A stretch of DNA of 64,000 nt from Pyxidicoccus caerfyrddinensis. Lineage in GTDB: Bacteria > Myxococcota > Myxococcia > Myxococcales > Myxococcaceae. A model generated the notes under the pieces. It was not told the DNA's origin, made no database searches, and saw only the letters and a program-made list of their open reading frames with translations. Below are positions 1 through 8,185 of the stretch, piece after piece (the stretch's first letter is position 1; each line of letters begins with the position of its first letter). The stretch is taken from positions 558,001 to 622,000 of the forward strand of contig NZ_JAAIYA010000003.1 in NCBI RefSeq assembly GCF_010894405.1, written 5' to 3'. Position numbers and translations under genes: made by a program.

Positions 1-431
1 TGGAGCCGCAGCGCGTACGGCCCGGAAGGCTCGCGGAGCTCGGTTTCGGGCAGGTGCCGCAGCCGCGTGCGCAGCTCGCCCAGCATCGCCTCCGGGACGG
101 CGGGCTTGCGCAGGTAGCCCACCACGCCTCCGAGCGGAGGCTCGCCGCCGCTCAGTGCCCCGGAGAACATCAGCACGTTCAGGTGCCGCAGCCGCTCGTT
201 CGTCCGCAGCTGGCCGTACAGCTCCCAGCCATCCATCCGCGGCAGCACCAGGTCCAGCAGGATGAGGTCCGGGTGCCCCGCGCGCGGGTGGGTCCGCAGC
301 CATTCCAAGGCTTCCACCCCATCCGAGGCGTGGGAGACGTGGAGTCCTTCCTCACGCGCGGCGTCCCCCAGGCGTTGTTGCCAGGTGGAGTCATCCTCGA
401 CGAGGAGCAGATGATTGACGGGCCGGGACAT
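1..431 (-). CDS. Response regulator, single receiver domain (3' end outside window)
   Basis: Read on the minus strand from an ATG at 431, the product begins MSRPVNHLLLVEDDSTWQQR and shows a CheY-like receiver: acidic pair EDD at residues 11-13, phosphoacceptor Asp in LILLDLVLPRMDGWEL, a Ser in MFSGAL at the Thr/Ser switch position, and the conserved Lys in YLRKP. No output domain appears before the window edge, about 24 residues after the receiver, so it is probably a stand-alone receiver that takes phosphate from one of the orphan kinases common here. No stop codon is present in the window. The open frame runs off the end at base 1. The family call is secure; the partner kinase is unknown. 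Confidence 0.85.
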   Translation of the reverse strand, partial: MSRPVNHLLLVEDDSTWQQRLGDAAREEGLHVSHASDGVEALEWLRTHPRAGHPDLILLDLVLPRMDGWELYGQLRTNERLRHLNVLMFSGALSGGEPPLGGVVGYLRKPAVPEAMLGELRTRLRHLPETELREPSGPYALRL

Positions 432-654
432 GGCGCGGAATTCGGAAGCGAGCGGGGACTGATTACTCCCGGCGAAGACTTTGAGCCAGATGGGAAATGC
501 ACCCCGTCTCCTGACGGACAGCGCGCGGGATGTCTCGCACCGCACAGCGGAGTGTGGGGGACATCCCCCCGCATGACGTGGGGAAGCCGACGACCGCATT
601 GGACTCGCGGTACGGCTTGTTCCGCAGAACGGAACTGGTCAGTCTGGAAGCATC

Positions 655-906
655 ATGGCCCTCCGCCTCCAGCTCGAGCCCCGGGCACTGCGCACCCTCT
701 GTGGGTGTCCATCGGCGGTGCGGGAGCGGCTGCAGTCGGAGCTCGGCGCGCTCGCCGCCGGGCTCCCGCTCGACGGGCCGCTCGTCACCGGGCGGGCGGG
801 GCTGGTGGTGCTCGACTCGGGCTTCCGCGTCCGCTACCAGCTGGAGCTGAGCCACCGCCTGCTGCGGCTGACGCACATGCAGCCGCCCCAGGCCCAGGCA
901 CGCTGA
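655..906 (+). CDS. Small RelE/ParE-like protein, no antitoxin visible
   Basis: An 83-residue protein with strongly GC-biased third codon positions, preceded by a GGAAG ribosome site six bases before the ATG. Its layout follows the RelE/ParE fold: an N-terminal strand (LRLQLEP), a helix with ALRTL and AVRERLQSELGAL resembling the 'leucine-rich, lpxxvrxri' helix of ParE, then strands ending FRVRYQLELSHRLLRLTHM, comparable with the 'yRvlYxvd' strand. That is resemblance only; the usual catalytic residues cannot be assigned by eye. No antitoxin ORF lies next to it, unlike classical modules. A 6-bp inverted repeat, GTTCCG/CGGAAC, sits at 619-635 just upstream and could be an operator. It could also be an unrelated small myxobacterial protein. 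Confidence 0.55.
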   Translation: MALRLQLEPRALRTLCGCPSAVRERLQSELGALAAGLPLDGPLVTGRAGLVVLDSGFRVRYQLELSHRLLRLTHMQPPQAQAR

Positions 907-985
907 GTGGAGGTCGCCGGGCACACCCCCTCTGTCCGGTACAGGCCGAAGCGCCCATGTCAGCCCGGGGCCGTAACGTCGTGAA

Positions 986-1372
986 ATGGAAATCTCCGTC
1001 CCTGGTGTCGGCTCGGTCCTCGTGGTGGAGGACGACGCGGACCTGCGCGCCGCCGTCGCCGACATCCTGGAGGACGCGGGCTTCGAGGTGCACGTGGCCG
1101 AGAACGGCCAGGACGCCCTGCACGTCTTCGGAGAGCTGGGACACCAGGGCGAGCGCCCCGGCCTCGTGCTGCTCGACTTGATGATGCCCGTCATGGACGG
1201 CTTCGCCTTCATGGCGCACGTGCGCGCGGACCCCGGGCTGAGCCAGGTCCCCATCGTGGTGTTCTCCGCCTCGGTGCGCGAGCCGCCCGAGGGCGCCCGG
1301 GCCATGCTGCGCAAGCCCTTCGAGATTCCCCTCCTGCTGGACACCGTGGCCGGCTTCTGCGCGCAGGGCTGA
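986..1372 (+). CDS. Single-domain response regulator
   Basis: The 128-residue product is a bare CheY-like receiver: acidic pocket EDDAD near residue 16, phosphoacceptor Asp in LVLLDLMMPVMDGFAF, Ser switch residue in VVFSAS and conserved Lys in MLRKPFE. No DNA-binding or enzymatic output domain follows. It lies 82 bases upstream of the soluble kinase gene at 1455 on the same strand, so the two may be co-transcribed and work as a pair. The receiver at 3927-4295 on the other strand is a second candidate partner. The start ATG at 986 is chosen because it precedes the first receiver strand by a normal length; an upstream GTG at 981 is out of frame. Confidence 0.9.
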   Translation: MEISVPGVGSVLVVEDDADLRAAVADILEDAGFEVHVAENGQDALHVFGELGHQGERPGLVLLDLMMPVMDGFAFMAHVRADPGLSQVPIVVFSASVREPPEGARAMLRKPFEIPLLLDTVAGFCAQG

Positions 1373-1454
1373 GGGCCGCGCCTTTCGCTGCACGGCACTG
1401 CGCGCGGATTGCGGTTGTCGGGGGGCAGCCCGGGGACTTACATCCCGCGCCACC

Positions 1455-3902
1455 GTGCCCACCACCCTGGCCGACTTCCTCCTCCAGCAGCAGGACGCCC
1501 TCATGGAGGCGTGGGAGGCGGAGGTGCGCGCCATGCCCGCGGCGCAGGCCCTGTCGCGGCTCGCGCTGCGCGACGGCCTGCCCCGGCTGCTGGAAGTGGT
1601 GGCCACGCTGATGCGCGAGCGGCCCCGGGGCAGGGTGGTCTCGGGGATGGGACCCATTCCGGACCTGCACGCGCTGGAGCGGCTGGGCGAGGGCTTCAAC
1701 CTGCGGCAGGTGGTGACGGAGTACCGCTTGCTGCGCGGCTGCGTGCTGCGGTTGTGGACGAGCCGGGCCCAGGCCGCCCCCAGCCCGGAGGAGGAGCGCG
1801 TCTTCCACGAGGCCCTGGACGAGGCCATGGCCACCTCCGTCAGCCGCTACACCCGCGCGCGCGAGCGCACGCTGCAGGCGTTGGACCGCATCAGCACCGC
1901 GGCCCTGGGCAGCGAGGACGTGGCGGGCTTCCTCCCTCGCCTCCTGCTGGTGCTGCGCGAGACGGTGGCCGCGGTGGACGTGGCCGCGGTGCTGCTGCGC
2001 GACGGGGACATGCTGCGGGTGGAGAGCGTGGTGGGCGAGGGGCTGGAGCCCGGCGCCCGGGTGCCCGTGGGCGAGGGCTTCACCGGCACCATCGCCGCCT
2101 CACGCCAGCCGCTGCTGGTGCACGAGGCGGGCACGGACGCGCATGTGGCGGAGCGGACGCTGCGCGAGGCCGGCCTGCGCGCGCTGTACGGCGTGCCGCT
2201 GGTGCTGGACTCGGAGCTGCTGGGCGTGGCGCTGATGGGCAGCCGCGCCAGCAGCGAGCTGTCCGAGGAGGACCTGCTGCTGTTTCGCGCCATGGCGGCG
2301 CGCGCCACCGCGCTGCTGTCCCAGGCGCAGGCCCATGCCCGCGAGCGCCAGGCGCGCGCCGAGGCGGAGGCGTCGCTGGCCCGCCTGCGCGAGAGCGAGG
2401 CCGGCCTGCGGCGCTGGGAGGAGGTCTTCACCCGGCTGGGCGTGGGCGTGGCGGTGATGAGCGCGGACGACAACGTCCTGCTCGACGTGAATCCCGCCTT
2501 CGCGCGCATGCACGGGTACACGCCCGAGGAGCTGAAGGGACGGCCGCTGGAGGACACCTTCGCGCCCGAGGCGCGCGGCGCGCTGCCCCGGCACGTGGCC
2601 GCCGCGCACTCCAAGCTCTCGCACGAGTACGAGTCGCTTCACCTCCGCAAGGACGGCAGCCGCTTCCCCGCCTTCTCCCACGAGACGGCCTTCCGCGACG
2701 CGTCCGGCCGCGTGGTGCAGCGCGTGGCCACCGTGCTGGACATCACCCAGCGGCGCGCGGTGGAGGTGGACCGGCAGCGGCTGCTGGCGGCGATTGAAGC
2801 GGAGCGGGCGCGGCTGGCGTCGGTGCTGGACCAGATGCCCGCCGGCGTCTTCATCGCCGAGGCCCCCGGCGGGCGGCTGTTGATGACCAACCGGCAGGTG
2901 GAGGAAATCACCGGCCAGCCCTTCCAGGCGTCCTCCCCGCTGGAGGACTACACGCGCAGCTCCCCCGAGGTGCTGCACCCCGACGGGCGGCCGTATGCTC
3001 CCGAGGAGCGGCCGCTGATGCGCAGCGTCCTCCACGGCGAGGTGGTGCGCGGCGAGGAGCTGCTCCTGCCGCGCGCGGACGGCCAGCGGTTGACGGTGCT
3101 CGTCTCCAGCGCGCCCATCCGCGACAGGGACGGCGCCATCGTCGCCGCGGTGGCCACCATGGTGGACGTCACCGAGCGGCGCCGCGCGCAGGAGGCCGCC
3201 CTGCAGGCCGCCCTCTTCGGCGAGCGGCTCATCGCCATCGTCAGTCACGATTTGCGCAACCCTCTCAACGCGATTCAACTCTCCGCCACGCAGCTCTTGC
3301 ACAGCGAGGTGCTGGCCGAGCGCGAGCGGCGGCTCGTCACCCGGCTGGCCCGCTCGGCGGACCGGATGCGGCGCATGATTTCGGAGCTGCTGGACTTCAC
3401 CCGGGGGCGGCTGGGCGGCGGCATCCCGATTCAGCGCGTGGCCGGGGACGTGCGCGCGGTGGTGCGGCAGGGCGTGGAGGAATTGGAGGCGGCCTGGCCG
3501 GAGCGGAGCCTGCGCGTGCAGGTGGGGCCGGGCCGCTACGAGGGCCAGTGGGACGCGGACCGGCTGCTGCAGGTGGTGAGCAACCTGGGCGGCAACGCGC
3601 TCCAGTACGGCCCGCCCGAGCTCCCCGTCACCTTCCGCCTGTCGGACGCGGGCGACGCGGTGGTGCTGGAGGTCCACAACGGGGGCGAGCCCATTCCCCC
3701 GGAGATGCTGCCGCGCCTGTTCGACCCGTTCCGCCGCGGCACCTCCGCCGGCCACGCGGGCGGGGCGGGCGCCGGCCTGGGGCTGGGGCTCTACATCGTC
3801 GAGCAGGTGGTGAAGGGCCACGGCGGACGCATCGAGGCGCAGTCCGCCGCCGAGGCGGGCACCACCTTCCGCGTGACGCTGCCGCGCGCGCCGCCGGACT
3901 GA
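1455..3902 (+). CDS. Soluble sensor histidine kinase, RsbRD_N-like/GAF/PAS/PAS
   Basis: An 815-residue kinase with a GTG start. Domains in order: an N-terminal helical region (about 1-130) resembling the RsbRD N-terminal domain (LADFLLQQQDALMEAW), a GAF domain (about 145-290), a PAS domain with PAC (about 320-435, ending LDITQRR), a second PAS (about 450-580, ending VDVTERRR), a HisKA dimerisation domain with His598 in [10 protein letters not shown], and an HATPase with N box NLGGNALQYG and G boxes FDPFRRG and GLGLGLYIVEQVV. No membrane segment is seen, so it should sense a cytoplasmic signal, possibly a ligand of the GAF domain. It is flanked by single receivers (986 upstream and 3927 convergent), its likely phosphorelay partners. 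Confidence 0.93.
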   Translation: MPTTLADFLLQQQDALMEAWEAEVRAMPAAQALSRLALRDGLPRLLEVVATLMRERPRGRVVSGMGPIPDLHALERLGEGFNLRQVVTEYRLLRGCVLRLWTSRAQAAPSPEEERVFHEALDEAMATSVSRYTRARERTLQALDRISTAALGSEDVAGFLPRLLLVLRETVAAVDVAAVLLRDGDMLRVESVVGEGLEPGARVPVGEGFTGTIAASRQPLLVHEAGTDAHVAERTLREAGLRALYGVPLVLDSELLGVALMGSRASSELSEEDLLLFRAMAARATALLSQAQAHARERQARAEAEASLARLRESEAGLRRWEEVFTRLGVGVAVMSADDNVLLDVNPAFARMHGYTPEELKGRPLEDTFAPEARGALPRHVAAAHSKLSHEYESLHLRKDGSRFPAFSHETAFRDASGRVVQRVATVLDITQRRAVEVDRQRLLAAIEAERARLASVLDQMPAGVFIAEAPGGRLLMTNRQVEEITGQPFQASSPLEDYTRSSPEVLHPDGRPYAPEERPLMRSVLHGEVVRGEELLLPRADGQRLTVLVSSAPIRDRDGAIVAAVATMVDVTERRRAQEAALQAALFGERLIAIVSHDLRNPLNAIQLSATQLLHSEVLAERERRLVTRLARSADRMRRMISELLDFTRGRLGGGIPIQRVAGDVRAVVRQGVEELEAAWPERSLRVQVGPGRYEGQWDADRLLQVVSNLGGNALQYGPPELPVTFRLSDAGDAVVLEVHNGGEPIPPEMLPRLFDPFRRGTSAGHAGGAGAGLGLGLYIVEQVVKGHGGRIEAQSAAEAGTTFRVTLPRAPPD

Positions 3903-3926
3903 ACTGACTGAACGGGCAGTCCTCCC

Positions 3927-4295
3927 TCAGTGCATGCCCACCACGCGCGTCAGCGTGTCGCGCAGCTCGCCCAGGTCCACCGGCTTGGGCACGGTGGCGC
4001 GCACGCCCTCGGGTAAGGGCTGCGCGTTGCCCGCGCCGGACACCACCACCACCGGCACGGCGCGCAGCCGCGAGTCCTCGCGCACGTGGCGCATCAGCTC
4101 CCAGCCGCTCATCACCGGCATCATCAGGTCGAGCAGCACCGCGTCCGGCATCGGCGGGCGGCGCAGGCGCTCCCACGCGGAGAGGCCATTGCCCGCGGTC
4201 TCCACCTGGAAGCCCTCCAGGGTGAGGAACTCCTCCAGCAGCTCACGGCTGTCGGCGTGGTCTTCCACCAGGAGGACGAGGTTGGGCGTGGACAT
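3927..4295 (-). CDS. Single-domain response regulator
   Basis: A 122-residue receiver starting MSTPNLVLLVEDHADSREL. The acidic pair is Glu-Asp, the phosphoacceptor is in AVLLDLMMPVMSGWEL, the switch Ser is in VVVSGAG, and the Lys is in VPKPVDL. The reading frame extends upstream to 4340, but the added residues do not belong to the receiver fold, so the internal ATG at 4295 is preferred. It is convergent with the soluble kinase ending at 3902, only 24 bases away, suggesting that the two are linked genetically if not in one transcript. No output domain is present, so it probably acts by protein contact or as a phosphate shuttle. Confidence 0.88.
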   Translation of the reverse strand: MSTPNLVLLVEDHADSRELLEEFLTLEGFQVETAGNGLSAWERLRRPPMPDAVLLDLMMPVMSGWELMRHVREDSRLRAVPVVVVSGAGNAQPLPEGVRATVPKPVDLGELRDTLTRVVGMH

Positions 4296-4404
4296 GGGCC
4301 CCAGCGTCGTACCGAGGTCCAATGGCCGCCAGGGCCACACTGTGAAGGCGTCCTCCCGTCGACGCCCGGAGTGTCCGGGATGACACGCTGCGGGTGTGCG
4401 GGTG

Positions 4405-5550
4405 TCAGGAGGTGGCGTCGTCTTCCGGGAGGAGCCGGTCTTCCGTGGCTTCCTCCGGGGACTCGCCGCCCTGCACTCGCAGCGCGGCGTAGCGCAGGCC
4501 GGCCAGCTCGGCGAGGGCCTCGGCGCGGCCGAAGGGCTGGCTGGTGCGGCGCAGGTGCTCGCGCAGGGCGCGGGCCAGCTCCGCGCCGGTGGTGAAGCGC
4601 TCCGCGCGGTCCGGGGCGAGCGCCTTCTGGACGATGGGCACGAGGGCGGCGGGCACCGCGCGCGTGGCGTCCTCCAGGTCCGCGCGGGAGTAGGCGAGGA
4701 TGCGGCCCTTCAGCTCGTTCGAGGCGGCGAGGCTGACGGCCTCGTGCATGGCGGCGTCCAGCGCCAGCTCGTGGGTGGCGGAGTCCTGCACGCGCACGCG
4801 CTCGCGGCGGCGGCGGGCCTCCGCGTCGAAGCGGTCCGCGCCCTCGAAGAGGTGGCGGCCGGTGAGCAGCTGGAGCAGGACGATGCCCAGGGCGAACAGG
4901 TCCGCGCGCGCGTCCAGGCCAATCTGGGCCACGTGCTCGGGGGCCGCGTAGGCGAGGCTGCCCGGCAGGTCCGGCCCGATGGTGGCCACGCGCCCCGGCA
5001 GCCGGGACCAGGCGGCGCCGAAGTCCAGCAGCTTCACCGCGCCGTGCTCGGTGATGAGGACGTTGTGGGGGCCCACGTCGCGGTGCACCACCTGGAGCGC
5101 GCGGCCGTGCTCGTCCGTGAGGCCGTGGGCGTGGTGGAGCGCGTCCGCGACTTCCGCGGTGACGTAGAGGGCGAAGCCCTCCGAGAAGGGGAGCTGCGCG
5201 CGGGTGGAGGCCTCCACCAGCGCGTCCAGGCGGTGGCCGGGCGTGTGCTCGAAGACGAGCACCGGCGCGTCGTCGGGGCCCTTGAGGTGGTGCACGGCGA
5301 CGAGGTTGGGATGGTGGAGCTGCGCGCTGAGGCGCCCCTCCTCGATGAGCCGGCGCGGGGCCTCTTCCACCAGGCGCAGCGGACGCTTGAGGACGGCATA
5401 GCCGCCGAAGCCCCAGTCATACAGGCGCCGGGTGAGGACCAGCTCTCCGTGGTGGGCGGTGCCCAGCTTGCGGACAAACTCGTAGGTCGTGCGGCCGGAG
5501 CGCAGCAGCACCTGTGGCGGCGGGGGGACTTCGGACGGCAGGGACGACAT
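4405..5550 (-). CDS. Eukaryote-like Ser/Thr protein kinase
   Basis: A 381-residue Hanks-type kinase. Visible motifs: a shortened glycine loop (GTAHHGE, 30-36), the ATP-anchoring Lys55 in AVLKRP, the catalytic loop HRDVGPHN (156-163, with Gly where Lys is usual), the DFG triplet at 176-178, and APE at 203-205 in YAAPEH. The C-terminal lobe continues to about 350. No transmembrane helix or extracellular sensor domain follows, so it is cytoplasmic and its input is unknown. AGGAGAG lies a few bases upstream of the ATG. The Lys-to-Gly change in the catalytic loop is, from memory, frequent in myxobacterial kinases and need not abolish activity. Substrates cannot be read from the sequence. Confidence 0.9.
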   Translation of the reverse strand: MSSLPSEVPPPPQVLLRSGRTTYEFVRKLGTAHHGELVLTRRLYDWGFGGYAVLKRPLRLVEEAPRRLIEEGRLSAQLHHPNLVAVHHLKGPDDAPVLVFEHTPGHRLDALVEASTRAQLPFSEGFALYVTAEVADALHHAHGLTDEHGRALQVVHRDVGPHNVLITEHGAVKLLDFGAAWSRLPGRVATIGPDLPGSLAYAAPEHVAQIGLDARADLFALGIVLLQLLTGRHLFEGADRFDAEARRRRERVRVQDSATHELALDAAMHEAVSLAASNELKGRILAYSRADLEDATRAVPAALVPIVQKALAPDRAERFTTGAELARALREHLRRTSQPFGRAEALAELAGLRYAALRVQGGESPEEATEDRLLPEDDATS

Positions 5551-5941
5551 GGCGGCTCTCCTGGGGCCGGCGGACCTCCCACGTCGGCCGGCTCACCTTC
5601 CGAGTATGGTCGTCCTGTTCCCGGAAGTCACCCTGTGGGTAGTGCTCCACCCGGCGTCGCGCGCGGGCTCCTTTCGGCCTCGCGCACAGAGGGGGATTCG
5701 GGAGCCAATCATTGTCAATCCAGACAGCCGGCGGGCGGGGCAGGGCGTGAATTCCTTTCGCTGTCCGTGTTGGCAATGGCTGCCTTTCCCCCACGCGGCC
5801 CGCCGCTACCGCCGCCGGCCACCGGACGGAGCGGGCAGGGCGCTTCGGGGCGAAATCGGACATGTGGTTGTGGGTGGGATACACGCCCTGTCCCAGGCCC
5901 GGGTGACGCGGTGGGTGGGGCGCGCGCGCCCGGGTTCCGGA

Positions 5942-6020
5942 GGGCTTCCCGGGGCGGATACACTACCCGCCATATCGGTATATCGCCTGCTGACTTGCTG
6001 GGTTATAAGTCGGGAAGCCC
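5942..6020. repeat. 79-bp element bounded by perfect 10-bp inverted repeats
   Basis: GGGCTTCCCG at 5942-5951 and CGGGAAGCCC at 6011-6020 are perfect reverse complements. The 59 bases between them include an unusually AT-rich patch (near 5971-6007, with ATATCGGTATAT). It ends 62 bases before the start of the XRE regulator, within the 532-base gap 5551-6082 between two divergent genes. The rest of that gap shows nothing I can name. The element could be a regulatory or recombination site, or a long-range RNA stem. Confidence 0.4.
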
Positions 6021-6082
6021 GCGACCGGGGGCGGCTTGTTCCTGCTCAGGCCGTGGCTCCGGTCCGAACTCAGAAGGTTGAC

Positions 6083-6547
6083 GTGGTGAAGACCCACCCT
6101 GAAGGTTCCGCTACCCCCCGCAGGCGGCCCCGGCTCCGCAGTGTGACGGACCGCGCGAGGAAGTCGCGTCAGCAACTGGAGCGGCGCCTGGCGGCGAGTG
6201 TTGGCGAGGAGGCCCGGATTGCGCGGCTGCGCGCGGGGCTGACGCAGGCGGACGTCGCGGAGCGCATCGGCATCGCGGCGGAGGTGTACGGGCGGATGGA
6301 GCGCGGGAAGATGATGCCCAGCGTGCCCACCCTGTTCCGGCTGTGCCTCGCCCTGAGGCTGTCCGCGGATGTGGGGATGGGGCTCGTCACGGCGGCGTCG
6401 GTCGGCGCCGCGCTGTGGGAGGACGAGTCCCGGGACAAGGACCACCTGCCGGAGATGCGCCGGCTGCTGCGGACGCTGCGGCGCATGTCGCGCGGCCAGC
6501 TCAAGCTGATGAACCAGGTCGCCGCCGCCATCCTGCCCCAGCGGTGA
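6083..6547 (+). CDS. XRE-family helix-turn-helix regulator
   Basis: The coding part of the long frame is taken from tandem GTG codons at 6083/6086, because AGAAGG lies about six bases before 6083 and upstream residues lack coding character. The product is about 154 residues. A basic N-terminal arm is followed by an HTH_3-type domain: ARLRAGLTQADVAERIGI, AEVYGRMERGKMMPSVPTLFRLCLAL, which carries the Gln-Ala-Asp-Val-Ala and Glu-Arg-Gly signatures of Cro/CI-like proteins. The C-terminal part (LPEMRRLLRTLRRMSRGQL) is probably helical and may dimerise. The AT-rich inverted-repeat element just upstream is a natural candidate for its own operator. Target genes are unknown. Confidence 0.82.
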   Translation: MVKTHPEGSATPRRRPRLRSVTDRARKSRQQLERRLAASVGEEARIARLRAGLTQADVAERIGIAAEVYGRMERGKMMPSVPTLFRLCLALRLSADVGMGLVTAASVGAALWEDESRDKDHLPEMRRLLRTLRRMSRGQLKLMNQVAAAILPQR

Positions 6548-6604
6548 GCCCGGCCCCAGCGGTGAGCCCGGCCCCGGCGGTGCGCTTCCCGCGCCTGGAG
6601 CCCT

Positions 6605-7258
6605 TCAGCGCCAGGACACCGCGTACTCCGCGCCGAGCACGCCGGTGTCGCGCCCGTGGACCTGGACGTCCCGCGCCCCCACCGCCTCCAGCACCGCGGC
6701 GAGGACACCCTCGTGGTAGGCGGGCGGCATGAAGTTGCGCTTCATGGTGAAGTGGCCGCTCGTCGGCCCCGTCCACGTCATGCCGCGCTCGCCGTAGCTC
6801 ACCGCCAGGCGGAAGCCTGTCGGGAGCTGCTCGAGGAGCAGCCGGGGCTCGTCGCGGGCGAGCATCTGCAGCGTCTTCCCCGCGACGGACGTCAGGAAGT
6901 CGTGCGCGGCCTGCCGGCCCAGGCGGCGCTGGGCCTCGTCGAAGCCCCCGCACGCGTCCGCCAGCAGGTGCGCCGCCAGGAAGGACAGCTGCAGGAAGTG
7001 GGTGACGGGGTAGGAGTAGAAGTCGAGGTAGCGCTTCTCAGGCAGCAGCTTCCGGCACTCCGCCTCCAGCGCGGGGCCGCCCAGCCGCCGCACCGTCTCC
7101 AGGACGCCCCGGAAGAACATGCCGCGCGTGGTGTCCTCGGGGGTGGAGAGCGCGCACCGCTGCTTCAGGGACCGCTCCACCTCCGGCGCCATGGGGCTGC
7201 CCCGGAGGAGCGGGGTCATGACGTCGGGTTCCAGCTTCAATGAGAGGCGCGGTTGCAT
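6605..7258 (-). CDS. DUF2378 / TIGR02265-type protein
   Basis: A 217-residue soluble protein starting MQPRLSLKLEPD. The pattern DTTRGMFFRGVLETVRRLGG, a central FYSYPVTHFLQLSFLAAHLL, then AQRRLGRQAAHDFLTSVAGKTLQML fits the paralogous family TIGR02265/DUF2378, which is expanded in Myxococcus and, to my knowledge, has no known function. The frame is open to 7342, but the residues before Met29 are Arg/Ser-rich and unlike the family start, so 7258 is used. It is convergent with the XRE regulator, 57 bases apart. No membrane segments, signal peptide or metal motif are seen. Confidence 0.8.
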   Translation of the reverse strand: MQPRLSLKLEPDVMTPLLRGSPMAPEVERSLKQRCALSTPEDTTRGMFFRGVLETVRRLGGPALEAECRKLLPEKRYLDFYSYPVTHFLQLSFLAAHLLADACGGFDEAQRRLGRQAAHDFLTSVAGKTLQMLARDEPRLLLEQLPTGFRLAVSYGERGMTWTGPTSGHFTMKRNFMPPAYHEGVLAAVLEAVGARDVQVHGRDTGVLGAEYAVSWR

Positions 7259-7549
7259 GGACGTTCGGGCGGACGGCTGGCGGAGGAGCCCCGGGGGGGA
7301 ATGGACAGACAGGTGCCGCACGCGGGCTGCGCGTGTCTGCACTTGAGGTGGAGGGCCGAGTGGCTCCGCGTGTGACGGAGCGGCCTCGAATCGGGTTCCC
7401 GCGTAAGCTGCTCATCCGCGATTGAGGCGTTATCCAGGTAACAAATGATTTCCTGAAAGGCAAATGCGGTTTTGTGTGACGAGGCTGCATGCTTTTCGGA
7501 TGGGGCTGGATGTAAGGGATTCCCACGAGGGAAGGCCGTCCGGCCTCCA

Positions 7550-7567
7550 GATTTCAGATCTGAAATC
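7550..7567. promoter_or_regulatory. Perfect 18-bp palindrome, candidate operator
   Basis: GATTTCAGATCTGAAATC is a perfect palindrome centred between 7558 and 7559. It lies in the 417-base gap 7259-7675 between the divergent DUF2378 gene and the receiver gene at 7676, 109 bases before the latter. It is AT-rich against a GC-rich background, which favours a protein-binding site over a transcription terminator, and no T-run follows. A second AT-rich stretch (7430-7475) in the same gap may hold a promoter, but no convincing -35/-10 pair could be set. Confidence 0.55.
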
Positions 7568-7675
7568 CAGACAGCGCCCGTGCCGTGCGCCTCTCCTCCA
7601 ACGGCCGATGTGAGGAATTGCGGGCCCGACGCGAGGCGTTCACCCAGGGCACGTGACTTGCTCAGGTGTCCGGCC

Positions 7676-8065
7676 ATGCGGAAGCGTGTGCTGATTGTCG
7701 ATGACGAGCCGACCCTGCGCTGGGCGCTCAGCCGGTACTTCACGCTGCTCGGCTACGACGTCGCGTCCGCGGAGAACCTCCCGGAGGCCCTGGAGGCCGC
7801 CCGGGCCGCGCCCTTCCACGTGGTGATGACGGACCTGCTCTTCGGGCGCGGGCAGCGGGAGGACGGCCTGGAGGTGGTGGCCCGGCTCCGGCAGGTCATG
7901 CCCCGGGCGCGGTTCATCCTGCTGACGGCCTTCGCCAACGACGCCACCCGGGAGCGCGCGCACGAGGCTCGCGTGGACCTGGTCCTCGTCAAGCCGCAGC
8001 CCCTCTCCGTGCTGGGCCGCTACATCGCCGGCCTCGCCACGTTCGCCCGCCTCGAGCCGACCTGA
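7676..8065 (+). CDS. Response regulator, receiver domain only
   Basis: A 129-residue receiver beginning MRKRVLIVDDEPTLRWALS. It has an Asp-Asp-Glu acidic pocket, the phosphoacceptor Asp in HVVMTDLLFGRGQREDGLE (an unusually long loop after the Asp), the Thr switch in ILLTAFAND, and the Lys in VLVKPQPL. The ORF is open from 7472, but residues before 7676 do not look coded. No output domain is present. The loop insertion resembles receivers of NtrC-type orphan regulators. A perfect palindrome 109 bases upstream may control it. No kinase gene is adjacent. Confidence 0.85.
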   Translation: MRKRVLIVDDEPTLRWALSRYFTLLGYDVASAENLPEALEAARAAPFHVVMTDLLFGRGQREDGLEVVARLRQVMPRARFILLTAFANDATRERAHEARVDLVLVKPQPLSVLGRYIAGLATFARLEPT

Positions 8066-8185
8066 GCCGTCGCCCCCGGGCTGTCGCACGAGGTGGCTTT
8101 TTTGCCCACGTACGTACCCGGAAGCCCCAGGCCTTCCCGGTGGAGGTGCGCACCGCGTGGCCACGCCCCACTCCCACCCGGGGCG

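Noticed and set aside
5771..5790. A sigma-54-like site (TGGCA near TGC) upstream of the XRE gene
   Set aside because: Spacing between the GG and GC elements is eight bases instead of ten, so it does not fit the consensus.
4396..6081. A plus-strand frame of 561 codons opposite the Ser/Thr kinase
   Set aside because: The minus-strand kinase has all Hanks motifs. The plus frame is a low-complexity shadow.
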